Of a stretch of 35,106 nt of DNA, positions 8,354 to 17,990 are shown one piece after another. Positions within the stretch are counted from its first letter, which is position 1. Every line of letters starts with the position of its first letter. The stretch spans positions 1-35,106 of the forward strand of contig CALXVR010000019.1 in NCBI GenBank assembly GCA_944392155.1. The letters are read 5' to 3'. This stretch comes from an uncultured Alphaproteobacteria bacterium. GTDB taxonomy: Bacteria; Pseudomonadota; Alphaproteobacteria; RF32; CAG-239. The notes below the pieces were generated by a model. It did not search any database. It saw nothing but the letters and a program-made list of their open reading frames with translations, and was not told the origin of the DNA. The position numbers and the translations under genes are program-made.

Positions 8354-9035
8354 CAAAGGCTTTGCGGTTTTTACGTCCCATAGACCACAAGTTACCGATA
8401 CCATTAATCGGTTGCACCTCATAAAGAGACCTAAAATCAAAATCACGGCTAAAGAAAACAGATGTTGTTTTGGTATAATTATTCATTGGGCAAAAGCCAT
8501 AAAAATCCACTTGTAGTAAATTTGCACTTCTAAGAATTTCAACCGCTTTGACATATTCGGCGGAAGTGTTGATTCTGTCACTGTCATCCAAAATAATGAT
8601 TCCGCCTTTAGCTAATTTTTTAACAGCCGTTGCGGCACAATAAGCCCGACATTTACCATCCACCACAATCACGTCATAAAGCTCGTCTTTTTCAAAAATC
8701 GCATTAAAATAAGCCTCGCCTTCATCTCGCCAAATGATTTCCAGATTAGACTTATTAAAGCTCTTGCGCCATTTGGCAAACCATTCCGGATTATCTTCAA
8801 CACTCACGACGTTCAAGGCTCTGTTTGCCCAAAAAAGCGATGAATAACCGCAACCGAACTCAAAAATTCTTTTATCGGCATAATCAAATTGCGACAAATA
8901 TTCGATTGCCGGATAAGTATACCAAGGGATAGGATTTCCGTCTTTATCCTCGCAAACTTTTTCATCAATACTGCGCTCAATGGCATATTCTTTTTGCCAC
9001 ATTTCAATAAATTTCAAAAATTTATCACTAAACAT
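8337..9035 (-). CDS. SAM-dependent methyltransferase-like protein
   Basis: The 232-residue product has a Rossmann-type methyltransferase core: [13 protein letters not shown] at about 59-71 (motif I), [10 protein letters not shown] (acidic end of strand 2), then YDVIVVDG and the hydrophobic strand [11 protein letters not shown]. It resembles small-molecule or glycan-type class I methyltransferases; the substrate is unknown. I start it at 9035 because GAAGAGG precedes that ATG; the frame is open to 9071. It is a lone minus-strand gene whose end overlaps engB by 17 bases in convergent orientation. Confidence 0.8.
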   Translation of the reverse strand: MFSDKFLKFIEMWQKEYAIERSIDEKVCEDKDGNPIPWYTYPAIEYLSQFDYADKRIFEFGCGYSSLFWANRALNVVSVEDNPEWFAKWRKSFNKSNLEIIWRDEGEAYFNAIFEKDELYDVIVVDGKCRAYCAATAVKKLAKGGIIILDDSDRINTSAEYVKAVEILRSANLLQVDFYGFCPMNNYTKTTSVFFSRDFDFRSLYEVQPINGIGNLWSMGRKNRKAFVKSNC

Positions 9036-9117
9036 AAAAGCCTCTTCGTTGAAAAATCGTATAAGACACATATATCATAAGCGGATAATTATTTGAAATC
9101 TTTTTTAGGAGAGAATA

Positions 9118-9342
9118 ATGGAATATTTAACAAAGACATCTTTTGTTCTGACCATCATCGGAGCTTTAAACTGGGGTTTGGTCGGATTTTTTGACTTCAA
9201 TCTGGTTGCCTTCTTGTTTGGCAGCATGAGTATTTTATCTCGTGCCGTTTACATTCTGGTAGGACTTTCCTCCTTGGTAGTTATTTATGCTGCTTTTGCC
9301 GAAAATTCTGAAAAACAATTTGTCAGACAAATTCATAAATAA
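9118..9342 (+). CDS. DUF378 small membrane protein
   Basis: The 74-residue product has two TM helices and matches the DUF378 pattern closely: LTIIGALNWGLVGFFDFNLV, then a second helix with AVYILVGLSSLVVIY. The family is widespread in bacteria and has no known function. An AGGAGAG ribosome site precedes the ATG and a strong terminator follows, so it is probably a single-gene unit. Confidence 0.9.
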   Translation: MEYLTKTSFVLTIIGALNWGLVGFFDFNLVAFLFGSMSILSRAVYILVGLSSLVVIYAAFAENSEKQFVRQIHK

Positions 9343-9350
9343 CCTTTCCA

Positions 9351-9382
9351 AACTCTCCCTGAAAAACAGGGAGAGTTTTTTT
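9351..9382 (+). terminator. Intrinsic terminator after the DUF378 gene
   Basis: An 11-bp stem AACTCTCCCTG/CAGGGAGAGTT (9351-9361 with 9367-9377) with a five-A loop runs into seven or more T residues. Confidence 0.92.
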
Positions 9383-9447
9383 ACCTATTAAGCATTAATC
9401 AATAATTTTTGCGCTATAATAAATAAAAAACAACAATAGAGGCAGAA

Positions 9448-9786
9448 ATGTCAGGCGCAAAATTAATACTAAAAAATCCTCGCAACGGAAGCATAAAAAC
9501 AGCTCCGATTGGTTTTTCCTGGACAATTTTATTTTTTGGTTTTCTGGTCCCTTTATACCGTAAAGAATGGTTCTGGACAATATTGACCTTAATTTTACAA
9601 GTCATAACCCTTGGTGTAGCGGCCATTCCGCTTGCTTTCTGTTACAACAAAATATATATCCGTCGTTTGATAAACAAAGGCTACACTTATTTCAGCCGCT
9701 CGGGCAATATTTCACCGGAAAAAATGGATAAATATTTACACTTACAAAAAAAGGTCTTTGAAAAAGCCTTTGCTCCAAGATTCTAG
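9448..9786 (+). CDS. Small membrane protein, HrgC/DUF2628-like
   Basis: The 112-residue product opens with a polar strand-like segment (LILKNPRNGSIKTAP), then IGFSWTILFFGFLVPLYRKEW and a second hydrophobic stretch of about 20 residues, ending AFCYNKIYIRRLINKGY. That order (short soluble start, GFSWTxLFFGF, YNK near the second helix) is shared by small bacterial proteins often labelled HrgC- or DUF2628-like; the assignment is from memory and tentative. A TATAAT (9415-9420) about 28 bases upstream is a likely -10 box. It is convergent with holA. Confidence 0.65.
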   Translation: MSGAKLILKNPRNGSIKTAPIGFSWTILFFGFLVPLYRKEWFWTILTLILQVITLGVAAIPLAFCYNKIYIRRLINKGYTYFSRSGNISPEKMDKYLHLQKKVFEKAFAPRF

Positions 9787-9830
9787 TTTTCCAAACACTT
9801 TTGCCCTGCAGTTTCTGTATTAGTTATCCA

Positions 9831-10856
9831 CTATACGAGCTTCCGAGCCGCTGATGATATCTGCATCAAACAATACGATACAATCTCATAGACCGGCATA
9901 TTGGTTGTCTTGCAGTCGCGCTCACATTTATAAAGAAGTTCTAAAACGCTGAGTAGTTTTTCGCGAGGCCAAATAGACACTTGGCGCTTAAAGTTTTGCT
10001 CTCTGAAAAAAATGATTCTGGGCTGAAGTTTAAAGACAGCTTTATCCAATGTTTCGCCATTTTCCATATAAGCTTTGCAAAGCAAAATCTTGTTAAAATG
10101 ATAAGTCAAACTACGCACGATAGAAATCGGCTCACTTCCTTCATTAACCAACTTATTGAAAGCAGCCAAAGCTTTTTCGGCATAACCGCTTGCCGCCGCA
10201 AAACAAACATCATCTCCGGAAGATGACGATGCATCGCTGATGATTTTTTGAACATCCTCAACCGTAACGTTTTTATGGTCACCCAAATAAGTTATGAGCT
10301 TATCAATTTCACCGGAATTACTCATTCTGTCGTTGGACAGTCTGGAACACAGAAGCTGCAAAGCCTCATTTCCGATAGTTATACCATTTTCAATAAACTT
10401 TGCCCGAGTTGAATTAAAAATATCTTCATCTCTGTCTTCATAACAAGCAATCGCCGCCATATTATCACTGTCTTCTGCCAGCTTAACCAAAGAAGACTTT
10501 TTATTCAGGCTTCCTGAAGATACAATCAGCAGAGCATCCGAAACATTGTTCTCAAATAAGGCTTTAATATGCTTAGTCAGATTATTATCACCATCGCGTA
10601 TAACAATCACACGCCGACCGCCCATTAAAGACTGCCCGTTATACTCTCCGAACAAAACTCCGGCATCAGCATTAACATCAGAACCATTAAGATAAACCAC
10701 CCGAAACGGATCATACAAATCAGGACAAATAGCGGCTGTAAATTTTTTCACATATTCGGCTTGCAATCCCTCATTACTGCCATAGATGACAACGCAGCGC
10801 AAAACATCGTCCGGCTTTTTCAAATATTTATCTATTTGCGCCTGTTTAAATTGCAC
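9831..10856 (-). CDS. holA: DNA polymerase III delta subunit
   Basis: HolA is the clamp-loader subunit that opens the beta sliding clamp. The 341-residue product has the family layout: VVIYGSNEGLQAEYVKKF near the start, LIVSSGSLNKKSSLVKL in the middle of the AAA-like domain, then IDKLITYLGDHKNVTVEDV and a helical collar domain. The start codon is GTG, with GGAGAC upstream. Its first 11 bases overlap the end of lptE. It is the last gene of the lipoprotein-leuS-lptE-holA operon, and nothing in the same direction follows; parB, frequent at this position in relatives, is not here. Confidence 0.93.
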   Translation of the reverse strand: MQFKQAQIDKYLKKPDDVLRCVVIYGSNEGLQAEYVKKFTAAICPDLYDPFRVVYLNGSDVNADAGVLFGEYNGQSLMGGRRVIVIRDGDNNLTKHIKALFENNVSDALLIVSSGSLNKKSSLVKLAEDSDNMAAIACYEDRDEDIFNSTRAKFIENGITIGNEALQLLCSRLSNDRMSNSGEIDKLITYLGDHKNVTVEDVQKIISDASSSSGDDVCFAAASGYAEKALAAFNKLVNEGSEPISIVRSLTYHFNKILLCKAYMENGETLDKAVFKLQPRIIFFREQNFKRQVSIWPREKLLSVLELLYKCERDCKTTNMPVYEIVSYCLMQISSAARKLV

Positions 10857-11400
10857 TGCTGTCTCCTATTCCCGTCTGCCGAGAATGAAAATAAGCCCCC
10901 AAACGCAAAGCTATATCATTGGCAATAATCTGCGCACAATCTTTTTCGCCTTTTTTCTCTGCAATTGTTGTTGAATAAGGGTTAGACATGATATCATAAC
11001 TGGCATATGCAATACTATTTCCTCGAACTAACTCTTTATCCGACTGAGCATCATACAAAACATAATCCACTCGATATCTGACTTGCTCACGCGTAGCTGT
11101 AATATCGTTTCTCAGAGCTTGTTGCAAAATCTGCTTATCCGTAAGCTCTACATAAAGACGATATTTAGGATGCGTTGGCACGCCTCTTGGAGTAAGACTG
11201 TCTAAAAGTTCATTCCGCACAACCTGACCAAAACGCTCTTCAATAGGTTCGACCTTAATCTGAGACATTTCTTGAGAGATTGAAGTATCGAAATCACCGG
11301 AAAAATACCAGGCATTATTATGCTTTTTCTCCACATAAAGGGGCTGAAAACCACAAGAGCATACAAACAAAGCCAACAATAACACCTGATATTTTTTCAT
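10846..11400 (-). CDS. lptE: LPS-assembly lipoprotein LptE
   Basis: LptE is the outer-membrane lipoprotein that plugs the LptD barrel and helps place LPS on the cell surface. The 184-residue product has a lipoprotein signal peptide with lipobox VCSC (lipidated Cys at about 16) followed by GFQPLY, the typical LptE start. The conserved RNELLDSLTPRG and YRLYVELT stretches follow. The Cys at lipobox position -2 is a little unusual. It lies 12 bases after leuS and overlaps holA by 11. Its presence implies an LPS outer membrane. Confidence 0.9.
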   Translation of the reverse strand: MKKYQVLLLALFVCSCGFQPLYVEKKHNNAWYFSGDFDTSISQEMSQIKVEPIEERFGQVVRNELLDSLTPRGVPTHPKYRLYVELTDKQILQQALRNDITATREQVRYRVDYVLYDAQSDKELVRGNSIAYASYDIMSNPYSTTIAEKKGEKDCAQIIANDIALRLGAYFHSRQTGIGDSSAI

Positions 11401-11412
11401 AAGTCCGTTTCC

Positions 11413-13914
11413 TTATTCTGCAGCAATCGCTTTAGCTACAATATTAACGATTTTATTGGGAACAACAATAACCTTAACCACTTCTTGTCCCTCAAGCTGA
11501 CGTTTGACGTTTTCCATACTCAAAGCTGCTTTTTCAAGCTCTTCTTTCGGTGCGTCTTTCGGCATTTCAAGTGTGCCACGCAGTTTGCCGCAAACCTGAA
11601 CGGCAATGGTAACCACATCATCTTGCGCCAACTTGGCATCACCTTGCGGCCAGCTTTCGGTAATAATCAAAGTATTCTTACCCATACGCGCCCACATTTC
11701 TTCTGCCAAATGCGGCGTAAACGGAGACATCAACTTCAACAAAGTCAAATATAACTCTGCCGGAACCTTTTCCAAAGAAGACATATAGTTAACATAAGTC
11801 ATCAAAGAAGATACCGCCGTATTAAATTTCATCTGATCAATACGCTCCGTAACTTCCAAAATACATTTGTGCATGGCACGCAAATCTTTTTCTGAGGGCT
11901 GAACAGCATAAACTTTCTTCATCAAAGCATATACTTTGCTGACAAAACGATAAACACCCATCAAGCTCTCGTCAGACCACATCGCAACTTGATCAAACGG
12001 ACCAATAAACATTTCATACAAACGGAACGTATCCGCGCCATAAGCATCAACAATATCGTCAGGATTAATGACATTACCGCGAGACTTAGACATTTTCTCG
12101 CCGTTTTCTGCCAAAATCATACCATGAGATGTACGTTTATTGTAGGGCTCTTTGGTCGGAACCAAACCGCAGTCATACAAAAACTTATGCCAAAAACGAG
12201 AATATAACAAGTGCAGGGTTGTATGTTCCATACCACCGTTATACCAATCAACATTCATCCAATAATCCAAAGCCTCTTTAGATGCAAATTCCTTATCATT
12301 ATGCGGATCGCAATAACGCAGGAAATACCACGAAGAGCCTGCCCAGTTCGGCATTGTATCCGTTTCGCGCCGTGCATGACCACCGCACTTCGGACATGTC
12401 GCATTCAACCAATCACCGGCTTTAGACAACGGAGATTCGCCTTCATCATTCGGATGATAATCCGGAACCGGCGGCAAAGTCAGCGGCAATTCAGACTCAG
12501 GAATTGGCTGCCAACCGCATTTTTCACAATAAACCATCGGAATTGGCTCACCCCAATAACGCTGACGAGAGAAGACCCAATCACGCAGCTTAAAGTTAAC
12601 CTTAGCTCTGCCGAAACCTTTTTCTTCGGCATACTTAATGGCTGCTTTCATTCCGTCTTCTTTATTCATTCCGTTTAAGAAGCCTGAATTGATATGAGCA
12701 CCGTCTTCTTCCCAAGCTTTCTCGGAAATATCGCCACCCTCCAAGACCTGAACAATCGGCAGATTAAAGGCTTTGGCAAAGTCATAGTCACGTTGGTCAT
12801 GCGCAGGCACGGCCATAATTGCACCCGTACCATATCCCATCAAGACATAATCGGAAATAAAGACCGGAATTAAATCACCCGTATACGGATTTTTAGCCTT
12901 AATTCCCTTGAGCTCGACACCTGTTTTAGAATCATTTGCCGTACGCTGCAAATCAGATTTTTTAGCCGTCTCCGCAACATAAGCCTTAACCTCATCGGCA
13001 TTTTCAAATTGATCCATCAGAGCGCCGACATATTCATGTTCCGGAGCCAAAACCATATAAGTAACACCGAAAGCCGTATCCGGACGTGTTGTAAATACGG
13101 TCAATTTTTTACCATCCAAAGCATTACCGCTTTTATCGGTCAAACCAAAATCAAGCTCGGCACCTTCAGAACGTCCAATCCAGTTAACTTGTTGCGACTT
13201 AACACGGTCAATAAAGTCCAAACCGTCTAAATCATTAATCAAACGGTCGGCATATTTGGTAATGGCAATCATCCATTGTTCTTTGTTTTTGCGAACAACT
13301 TGCGCGCCGCAACGTTCGCAACAACCGTTCACAACTTCCTCATTAGCCAAACCGACCTTGCAGGACGGGCACCAGTTAATGGCAATTTTATCCTTATAAG
13401 CCAGACCTTTTTCAAAGAACTTAATGAACATCCATTGTGTCCATTTGAAATATTCCGGCGAAGAAGTATCAATACATCTGTCCCAATCAAAACTAAAACC
13501 GAGAGATTTCAACTGTTTAGTGAAAGTTTTAATATTTGCTTGTGTAGAAACAGCCGGATGCACACCGGTTTTAATGGCATAGTTTTCGGCAGGCAGTCCG
13601 AAAGCATCAAACCCCATCGGATACAAAACATTAAAACCTTGCATACGTTTTTTACGAGCAATCACATCCAAGGCCGTATAAGAACGCGGATGTCCGACAT
13701 GCAAACCCGCACCTGACGGATAAGGGAACTCAACCAAAGCATAAAACTTTTCTTTGTTAGGATCTATCTCAACCTTATAAGCTTTTTCATCATCCCAAAT
13801 TTTCTGCCATTTTTTTTCAATGGTATGAAAATTATATCTATCTTCCAGCGCCCATTCTTTGCGCCACTCTTCAAAACTTTCTTTGCCGTTATATCTGGCG
13901 TTTTTATCAGTCAT
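11413..13914 (-). CDS. leuS: Leucyl-tRNA synthetase
   Basis: LeuS charges tRNA-Leu with leucine. The 833-residue product contains the class I signatures: HVGH at 72-75 in PYPSGAGLHVGHPRSY, and KMSKS in AENGEKMSKSRGN. It has a zinc-type cluster (CPSCKVGLANEEVV...CCERCG), the CP1 editing domain with VFTTRPDTAFGVTY, and a second CPKCGGHARRETDTM motif. Length is normal or slightly short. An AGAGGA ribosome site precedes the ATG. It sits between the lipoprotein gene (11 bases upstream) and lptE (12 bases downstream). Confidence 0.98.
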   Translation of the reverse strand: MTDKNARYNGKESFEEWRKEWALEDRYNFHTIEKKWQKIWDDEKAYKVEIDPNKEKFYALVEFPYPSGAGLHVGHPRSYTALDVIARKKRMQGFNVLYPMGFDAFGLPAENYAIKTGVHPAVSTQANIKTFTKQLKSLGFSFDWDRCIDTSSPEYFKWTQWMFIKFFEKGLAYKDKIAINWCPSCKVGLANEEVVNGCCERCGAQVVRKNKEQWMIAITKYADRLINDLDGLDFIDRVKSQQVNWIGRSEGAELDFGLTDKSGNALDGKKLTVFTTRPDTAFGVTYMVLAPEHEYVGALMDQFENADEVKAYVAETAKKSDLQRTANDSKTGVELKGIKAKNPYTGDLIPVFISDYVLMGYGTGAIMAVPAHDQRDYDFAKAFNLPIVQVLEGGDISEKAWEEDGAHINSGFLNGMNKEDGMKAAIKYAEEKGFGRAKVNFKLRDWVFSRQRYWGEPIPMVYCEKCGWQPIPESELPLTLPPVPDYHPNDEGESPLSKAGDWLNATCPKCGGHARRETDTMPNWAGSSWYFLRYCDPHNDKEFASKEALDYWMNVDWYNGGMEHTTLHLLYSRFWHKFLYDCGLVPTKEPYNKRTSHGMILAENGEKMSKSRGNVINPDDIVDAYGADTFRLYEMFIGPFDQVAMWSDESLMGVYRFVSKVYALMKKVYAVQPSEKDLRAMHKCILEVTERIDQMKFNTAVSSLMTYVNYMSSLEKVPAELYLTLLKLMSPFTPHLAEEMWARMGKNTLIITESWPQGDAKLAQDDVVTIAVQVCGKLRGTLEMPKDAPKEELEKAALSMENVKRQLEGQEVVKVIVVPNKIVNIVAKAIAAE

Positions 13915-13925
13915 TTTATTCCTCT

Positions 13926-14390
13926 CTAATTTCTGGCAGCTAAATCTCTTCTATACAACTTTCTGGCCTGTGTCAAAATTGCTTGTTCAATTTCACCGGA
14001 CAATCTTTTATCCGGCTCATCATTTACCCATGTCCCGTCACGCAACACTCTTTTGAACACCACAACTTTCAAACAATCGGCGCGCAAATTTCGCGACAAA
14101 ATATTAACCGTAATTTTAAATTGCTCGTCAGGAATACCATCCATCGCAGCCCAATCCGTAACAATCACACCGCCGACGGAATCAGTTGATGCCAACGGCA
14201 TAAAAGACAATTTGCTTAAAGCTGCCTGCCATAGATACGGATTAACTCCAAGCACTTGCTCTTGCCGGCTCTCCTCCTCGACCACTTTTTTGTCATCGGA
14301 AAACGGATTAAACGAAGACCAAGATGCTGTTCCCGAGCAGCCCGAAACAATCAGTCCCGCAATCAAGATTGCGCTAAGATGTCTATTCAT
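13926..14390 (-). CDS. DUF3576-type lipoprotein
   Basis: The 154-residue product begins with a lipoprotein signal: MNRHLSAILIAGLIVSGCSG, lipobox VSGC with Cys at 18. The mature part contains VNPYLWQAALSKLSFMPL and GGVIVTDWAAMDGIPDEQ, typical of the DUF3576 family of alphaproteobacterial lipoproteins usually found just before leuS. Function is unknown. I place the start at 14390 because a GAGG ribosome site lies there and it starts the signal peptide; the frame is open to 14459. It leads the leuS operon; a TATACT on the minus strand (14433-14428) could be its -10 box. Confidence 0.88.
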   Translation of the reverse strand: MNRHLSAILIAGLIVSGCSGTASWSSFNPFSDDKKVVEEESRQEQVLGVNPYLWQAALSKLSFMPLASTDSVGGVIVTDWAAMDGIPDEQFKITVNILSRNLRADCLKVVVFKRVLRDGTWVNDEPDKRLSGEIEQAILTQARKLYRRDLAARN

Positions 14391-14476
14391 CGGATATCCT
14401 CTTCTAAAAATTACACATTGCACACAAAGTATAATACTTTTCACCAAAAGACAAGACACTTGCTCTATTTTCTCAC

Positions 14477-14505
14477 TTGTAATTAACTCTGCTTTTGCCT
14501 AAAAT
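14477..14505 (+). promoter_or_regulatory. Putative promoter of rsmB
   Basis: TTGTAA (14477-14482) and TAAAAT (14500-14505) are 17 bases apart, about 33 bases before the rsmB ATG. The region 14391-14537 is a divergent promoter region shared with the leuS operon. Confidence 0.55.
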
Positions 14506-14537
14506 GAGCAAAAATTACTTTCAGCAAGGAATAATTT

Positions 14538-15836
14538 ATGTCTGACCCTCGCCAAATCGCCGCAGAAATGCTTCAAAAAGTCCTAACCGACAAAGCTTTT
14601 TTTTCTGATGTCAAAAATGCCGCCGATTCTCTTGCCGGTAAAGATGCCGCCTTCACCAACATGCTGGTCTTAACGGCGCTCAGACGTTTGGTATTTTTAA
14701 AGAAAGTTCTCAAACAATATGCCAAGAAAAAACTTCCCGAAAAAGCAGCTTTTGCCGAATATGTATTGTTTTTGGGACTAACGGAAATCTTATTTATGGA
14801 CACACCGGATTACGCCATCATCAACAGCTGGGTAGACATAGCTAAAAAGAAGACGGACAAATATGTCGCAGGATTTGTCAATGCGGTTCTGCGCAAAGCC
14901 TGTGCCGACCGTGAAGAATTAAAAAAACACGATTTAGGAGAGTTTTTCACCCCCGAATTTTATCGCATACTAGACCATGCCTACGGCAAAAAAACCGTTT
15001 CCAAAATCCAATCAGCCTCTCTCAAAGAGCCGCCCCTTGACATCACGGTCAAATCATCTCCTGAAATCTGGGCAGAAAAACTGGGCGGAACCCTATTACC
15101 CACAGGTTCCATTCGTCTAAAAAACAACGGCAAAATTATGGAAATCGAAGGCTTTGAAAATGGCGATTGGTGGATACAAGACGCAGCTGCAGCCCTGCCG
15201 GTAAAATGCTTAGGAAAGATAGATGGATTAAAGATTTTGGACATGTGCGCCGCCCCCGGTGGCAAAACCGCACAGCTGATAAACGCGGGGGCTGAAGTAA
15301 CATCTTTAGATATTTCGGAAAGCCGCCTCAAAAAATTGCGTGACAATATGTTAAGGCTCCGTTTTCCTGAACCTCAAACCATATGTGCGGACGGCGTAGA
15401 ATATCTGCAAAACTATAAAGGCGAACCTTTTGATATCATTTTACTGGATGCCCCATGTTCCGCCACGGGAACGTTGCGCCGTCATCCCGAAATTGTCCAT
15501 ATCAAAACCACCTCAGACATTGAGAAACAAGTCAACTTACAACGCAAATTACTCAACGTCGCCGCCAACGCTCTAAAAAAAGACGGAGTATTACTCTATT
15601 GCGTCTGCTCCATAACTCAAGCCGAGGGCGAAGAACAAATACGAAGTTTTTTGGAAAGCCACAGCGAATTCAAACTCTGTCCGTTAAAAGCCAACGACAT
15701 TTGCGATACGGATAAAGCATCGCAAATCACGGATATTTTTACTAAAGAAGGGTTCATCCGCACATTACCTTTTCATTTATCCGAATATGGCGGAATCGAT
15801 TCGTTCTTCATAGCCAAACTAAGAAAGGTTGCCTAA
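14538..15836 (+). CDS. rsmB: 16S rRNA (cytosine-967-C5)-methyltransferase RsmB
   Basis: RsmB (Fmu/Sun) methylates C967 of 16S rRNA. The 432-residue product has an N-terminal NusB-like RNA-binding domain (about 1-130) and a C-terminal methyltransferase. SAM motif CAAPGGK is at 237-243, motif IV DAPCSATG at 304-311 and motif VI YCVCS at about 354-358; the second Cys of that motif (357) fits the catalytic nucleophile. An AGGAAT ribosome site precedes the ATG. The stop codon directly abuts the next ATG, so it is co-transcribed with the following genes. Confidence 0.94.
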   Translation: MSDPRQIAAEMLQKVLTDKAFFSDVKNAADSLAGKDAAFTNMLVLTALRRLVFLKKVLKQYAKKKLPEKAAFAEYVLFLGLTEILFMDTPDYAIINSWVDIAKKKTDKYVAGFVNAVLRKACADREELKKHDLGEFFTPEFYRILDHAYGKKTVSKIQSASLKEPPLDITVKSSPEIWAEKLGGTLLPTGSIRLKNNGKIMEIEGFENGDWWIQDAAAALPVKCLGKIDGLKILDMCAAPGGKTAQLINAGAEVTSLDISESRLKKLRDNMLRLRFPEPQTICADGVEYLQNYKGEPFDIILLDAPCSATGTLRRHPEIVHIKTTSDIEKQVNLQRKLLNVAANALKKDGVLLYCVCSITQAEGEEQIRSFLESHSEFKLCPLKANDICDTDKASQITDIFTKEGFIRTLPFHLSEYGGIDSFFIAKLRKVA

Positions 15837-16829
15837 ATGTTTTTTCGCAAAGATGTTTTTAATTCCAAGCCGGACACCCTTGAAGCCGAGACTTCACTCT
15901 CTAATGAGGTAGGTTCCCCCGTCATAGCAGACAAACGTCCGATATACGTTGTCGGCAACAATGCCCTGACTTGCTATCTTGCCGCCAAACTAACCGATGC
16001 CGGCCACAATATAATCATCATTTCCGACAAAGAAAACAACATCAGCTTATCCACTAACGGCATAAGCCTAAAAGAAGACAGCAGTTTAAAATTAAACAAA
16101 TATAGATTTAACACATCTTTCTGGATAAAAGACGAACCCAAACTCATCATCTTGAGCGCGGATGCCGGACAAATAAACCCGCTTTTGGCTGCTCTATCCA
16201 AAGAAAAGGTCGGGACTACGCCTGTTTTATGTTTCACTCCGCTCAAAGACATTAACTATATTGAGGCAATGCTGGGCGGCAATATTTTTCGTGCCTTTTT
16301 TGACGGATATTTACAACAAAACGAGCATCAAATATTCCTTTACGGGCGCACTCCGCAAATAAAAATTTGCAAAAACATTAACTGGGAAAAAGAAAATCCT
16401 TTTGCCGATATTTTAAACAACCTCGGCATAAACATCTGTTTTGAGACAAACATTGCATTAAATTATTGGTCTTTCTTGGCGCCATACGCAGTTGGCTCTC
16501 TGCTTTCATCTTTACATAACAAAAATATTTTTGACATTACAAAAGACAAAGAGCTTCGAGACCAAATTCCTATTCTTCTCGATGAGATTGCTGAAATCGC
16601 GGCTGCTGAAGGACTAAAACTCAACACGGAAGAACTCTTAAAAAAACTATATGCTGCCCCCATGAGTTACCGCTATCCCCTACAAGACGAAATCAACTCG
16701 GGAGGATACGGAGAGGCAAACTTCCTCAGCTCCGTCTTAATGAATTCTGCTCGAAGCGCCAAAATCCGCTTCATGGACAGCCACATAAACAAAATACTCA
16801 AACAAATTTATAACTTAATCCTAGTATAA
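15837..16829 (+). CDS. Divergent PanE/ApbA-like (ketopantoate reductase fold) protein
   Basis: The 330-residue product looks like a distant 2-dehydropantoate 2-reductase. After about 33 polar residues comes a Rossmann strand-helix with IYVVGNNALTCYLAAKL followed by IIIISDK. The dinucleotide motif is GNNALT instead of GxGxxG, so NADP binding may be weak or lost. Later features (a helical C-terminal half, and PMSYRYPLQDEINSGGYGEA in the position of the KPR substrate loop) support the fold. It is fused tightly to rsmB (no gap). I would not call it panE; the role may be non-catalytic. Confidence 0.6.
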   Translation: MFFRKDVFNSKPDTLEAETSLSNEVGSPVIADKRPIYVVGNNALTCYLAAKLTDAGHNIIIISDKENNISLSTNGISLKEDSSLKLNKYRFNTSFWIKDEPKLIILSADAGQINPLLAALSKEKVGTTPVLCFTPLKDINYIEAMLGGNIFRAFFDGYLQQNEHQIFLYGRTPQIKICKNINWEKENPFADILNNLGINICFETNIALNYWSFLAPYAVGSLLSSLHNKNIFDITKDKELRDQIPILLDEIAEIAAAEGLKLNTEELLKKLYAAPMSYRYPLQDEINSGGYGEANFLSSVLMNSARSAKIRFMDSHINKILKQIYNLILV

Positions 16830-16910
16830 AAATGCTTTACCGATTGAAGAAAAAGAAGAAAACGAGTATAAAACAATAAAGCTAACCTCATTTTTTTGAA
16901 GGCAAAACTT

Positions 16911-17975
16911 ATGAATATTGCATTTTTTATATCTCTTGGCATTTTTCTGATTTGTTTTCTGTCAACCCTGGTTGGACTCCGAATTATCCTAAGCAAGGTC
17001 GAAAACGAACATCTTCCCGCGTCTTGGCGGCAAGATGCCTTTTTGCCTGTTTTAACAGTCACAATCATCGCCTTTGTTTTGCTCTTCTTTTTCGGTAACA
17101 ATCCTCAAGACCAAATATTTCAACTATCTGTCACGGAATTTGGCATTGTTCTGATTGCTTCGGTCTTCTTGTATGTTTCTTTTTTCCTAAAGAACTCATT
17201 CATCATATCCTTAATATTTTTAACAGCACTAACCACCATTTGCACATTGCTTATGCCCAAAGACTTTAGCCTATTTCAAAACAGCTTACCCTTTTGGGTT
17301 GACCGTCTCTGCATCATTGTCCTATGGACCGCCTTTTCATGGTTCTTCCGTTATTTGAACGGCATTGATGGTATTGCGGCTCTACAAGCATCGAACCAAC
17401 TTCTCGGACTTTTTCTCGTTTCGATTTTAGGCGGGTTGCCGCTTCTGTACGGAAATTTCTGTGCCGCATTTTTAGGAGCTGTTACTGCTTTGCTCATTTA
17501 TACCTGGTATCCTTCAAAACTACCCCTCAAAGACGGTTCCTGCACAACCTTGGGCTTTTTATCCGGATGGATACTTCTTCTATCCGCGCAAGAAGGAATG
17601 AAAGGCTGTTCCTTAATTCTCATAACATACTATATTTTAGAAATCTTTTGGGCCACAGGCAACAAACTGATTTCCGATAAAGGTAAATTCGTCGCCAACA
17701 CGCTCTATTACCAAACCAATGTATCTGGCATGTCTCCGGCCCTGACTTGTCAAAGCATTTACAAGCTTTTTATTGTTCTTCTGGTATTAAGTTGTTTCCA
17801 AGTTTATGCGCCCAACAATTACTCTTTACCGTTAGCTTCAGCCCTAATAACACTTTGGTTCATGAACAAACTTCATAATTGGCAAAACCAACCTCAATCT
17901 TTCAGTGAAATTAATAGAGAAGTCATTCAAGACATAAAAAACAATGTAGATGACATCAAAAAAATAATCAGATAG
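16911..17975 (+). CDS. WecA/MraY-like polyprenyl-phosphate transferase family membrane protein, divergent
   Basis: The 354-residue product is a polytopic membrane protein (around ten hydrophobic segments) with remnants of the WecA/MraY (GT4) family: RYLNGIDGIAALQA in the place of the NxxDGxDGLA motif, and LKDGSCTTLGFLSGW in the place of the GDxGSxxLGF motif. The DDxxD and HxHH motifs expected of active enzymes are not obvious, so catalysis is doubtful. The ATG at 16911 follows GAAGG; an in-frame TTG at 16896 is less likely. The C-terminal 35 residues are soluble and charged. It sits between the PanE-like and TPR genes. Confidence 0.6.
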   Translation: MNIAFFISLGIFLICFLSTLVGLRIILSKVENEHLPASWRQDAFLPVLTVTIIAFVLLFFFGNNPQDQIFQLSVTEFGIVLIASVFLYVSFFLKNSFIISLIFLTALTTICTLLMPKDFSLFQNSLPFWVDRLCIIVLWTAFSWFFRYLNGIDGIAALQASNQLLGLFLVSILGGLPLLYGNFCAAFLGAVTALLIYTWYPSKLPLKDGSCTTLGFLSGWILLLSAQEGMKGCSLILITYYILEIFWATGNKLISDKGKFVANTLYYQTNVSGMSPALTCQSIYKLFIVLLVLSCFQVYAPNNYSLPLASALITLWFMNKLHNWQNQPQSFSEINREVIQDIKNNVDDIKKIIR

Positions 17976-17990
17976 GATAACGACATAGCA

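Noticed and set aside
12211..12678. Long plus-strand frame inside leuS (and similar long frames at 13276-13716 and 21222-21788)
   Set aside because: They lie opposite well-identified genes, have no ribosome sites, and their composition is that of antisense shadows.
9831..14390. Unusual operon mixing a lipoprotein, tRNA synthetase, LPS assembly and clamp loader genes
   Set aside because: This order is a known, common alphaproteobacterial arrangement and is not novel.
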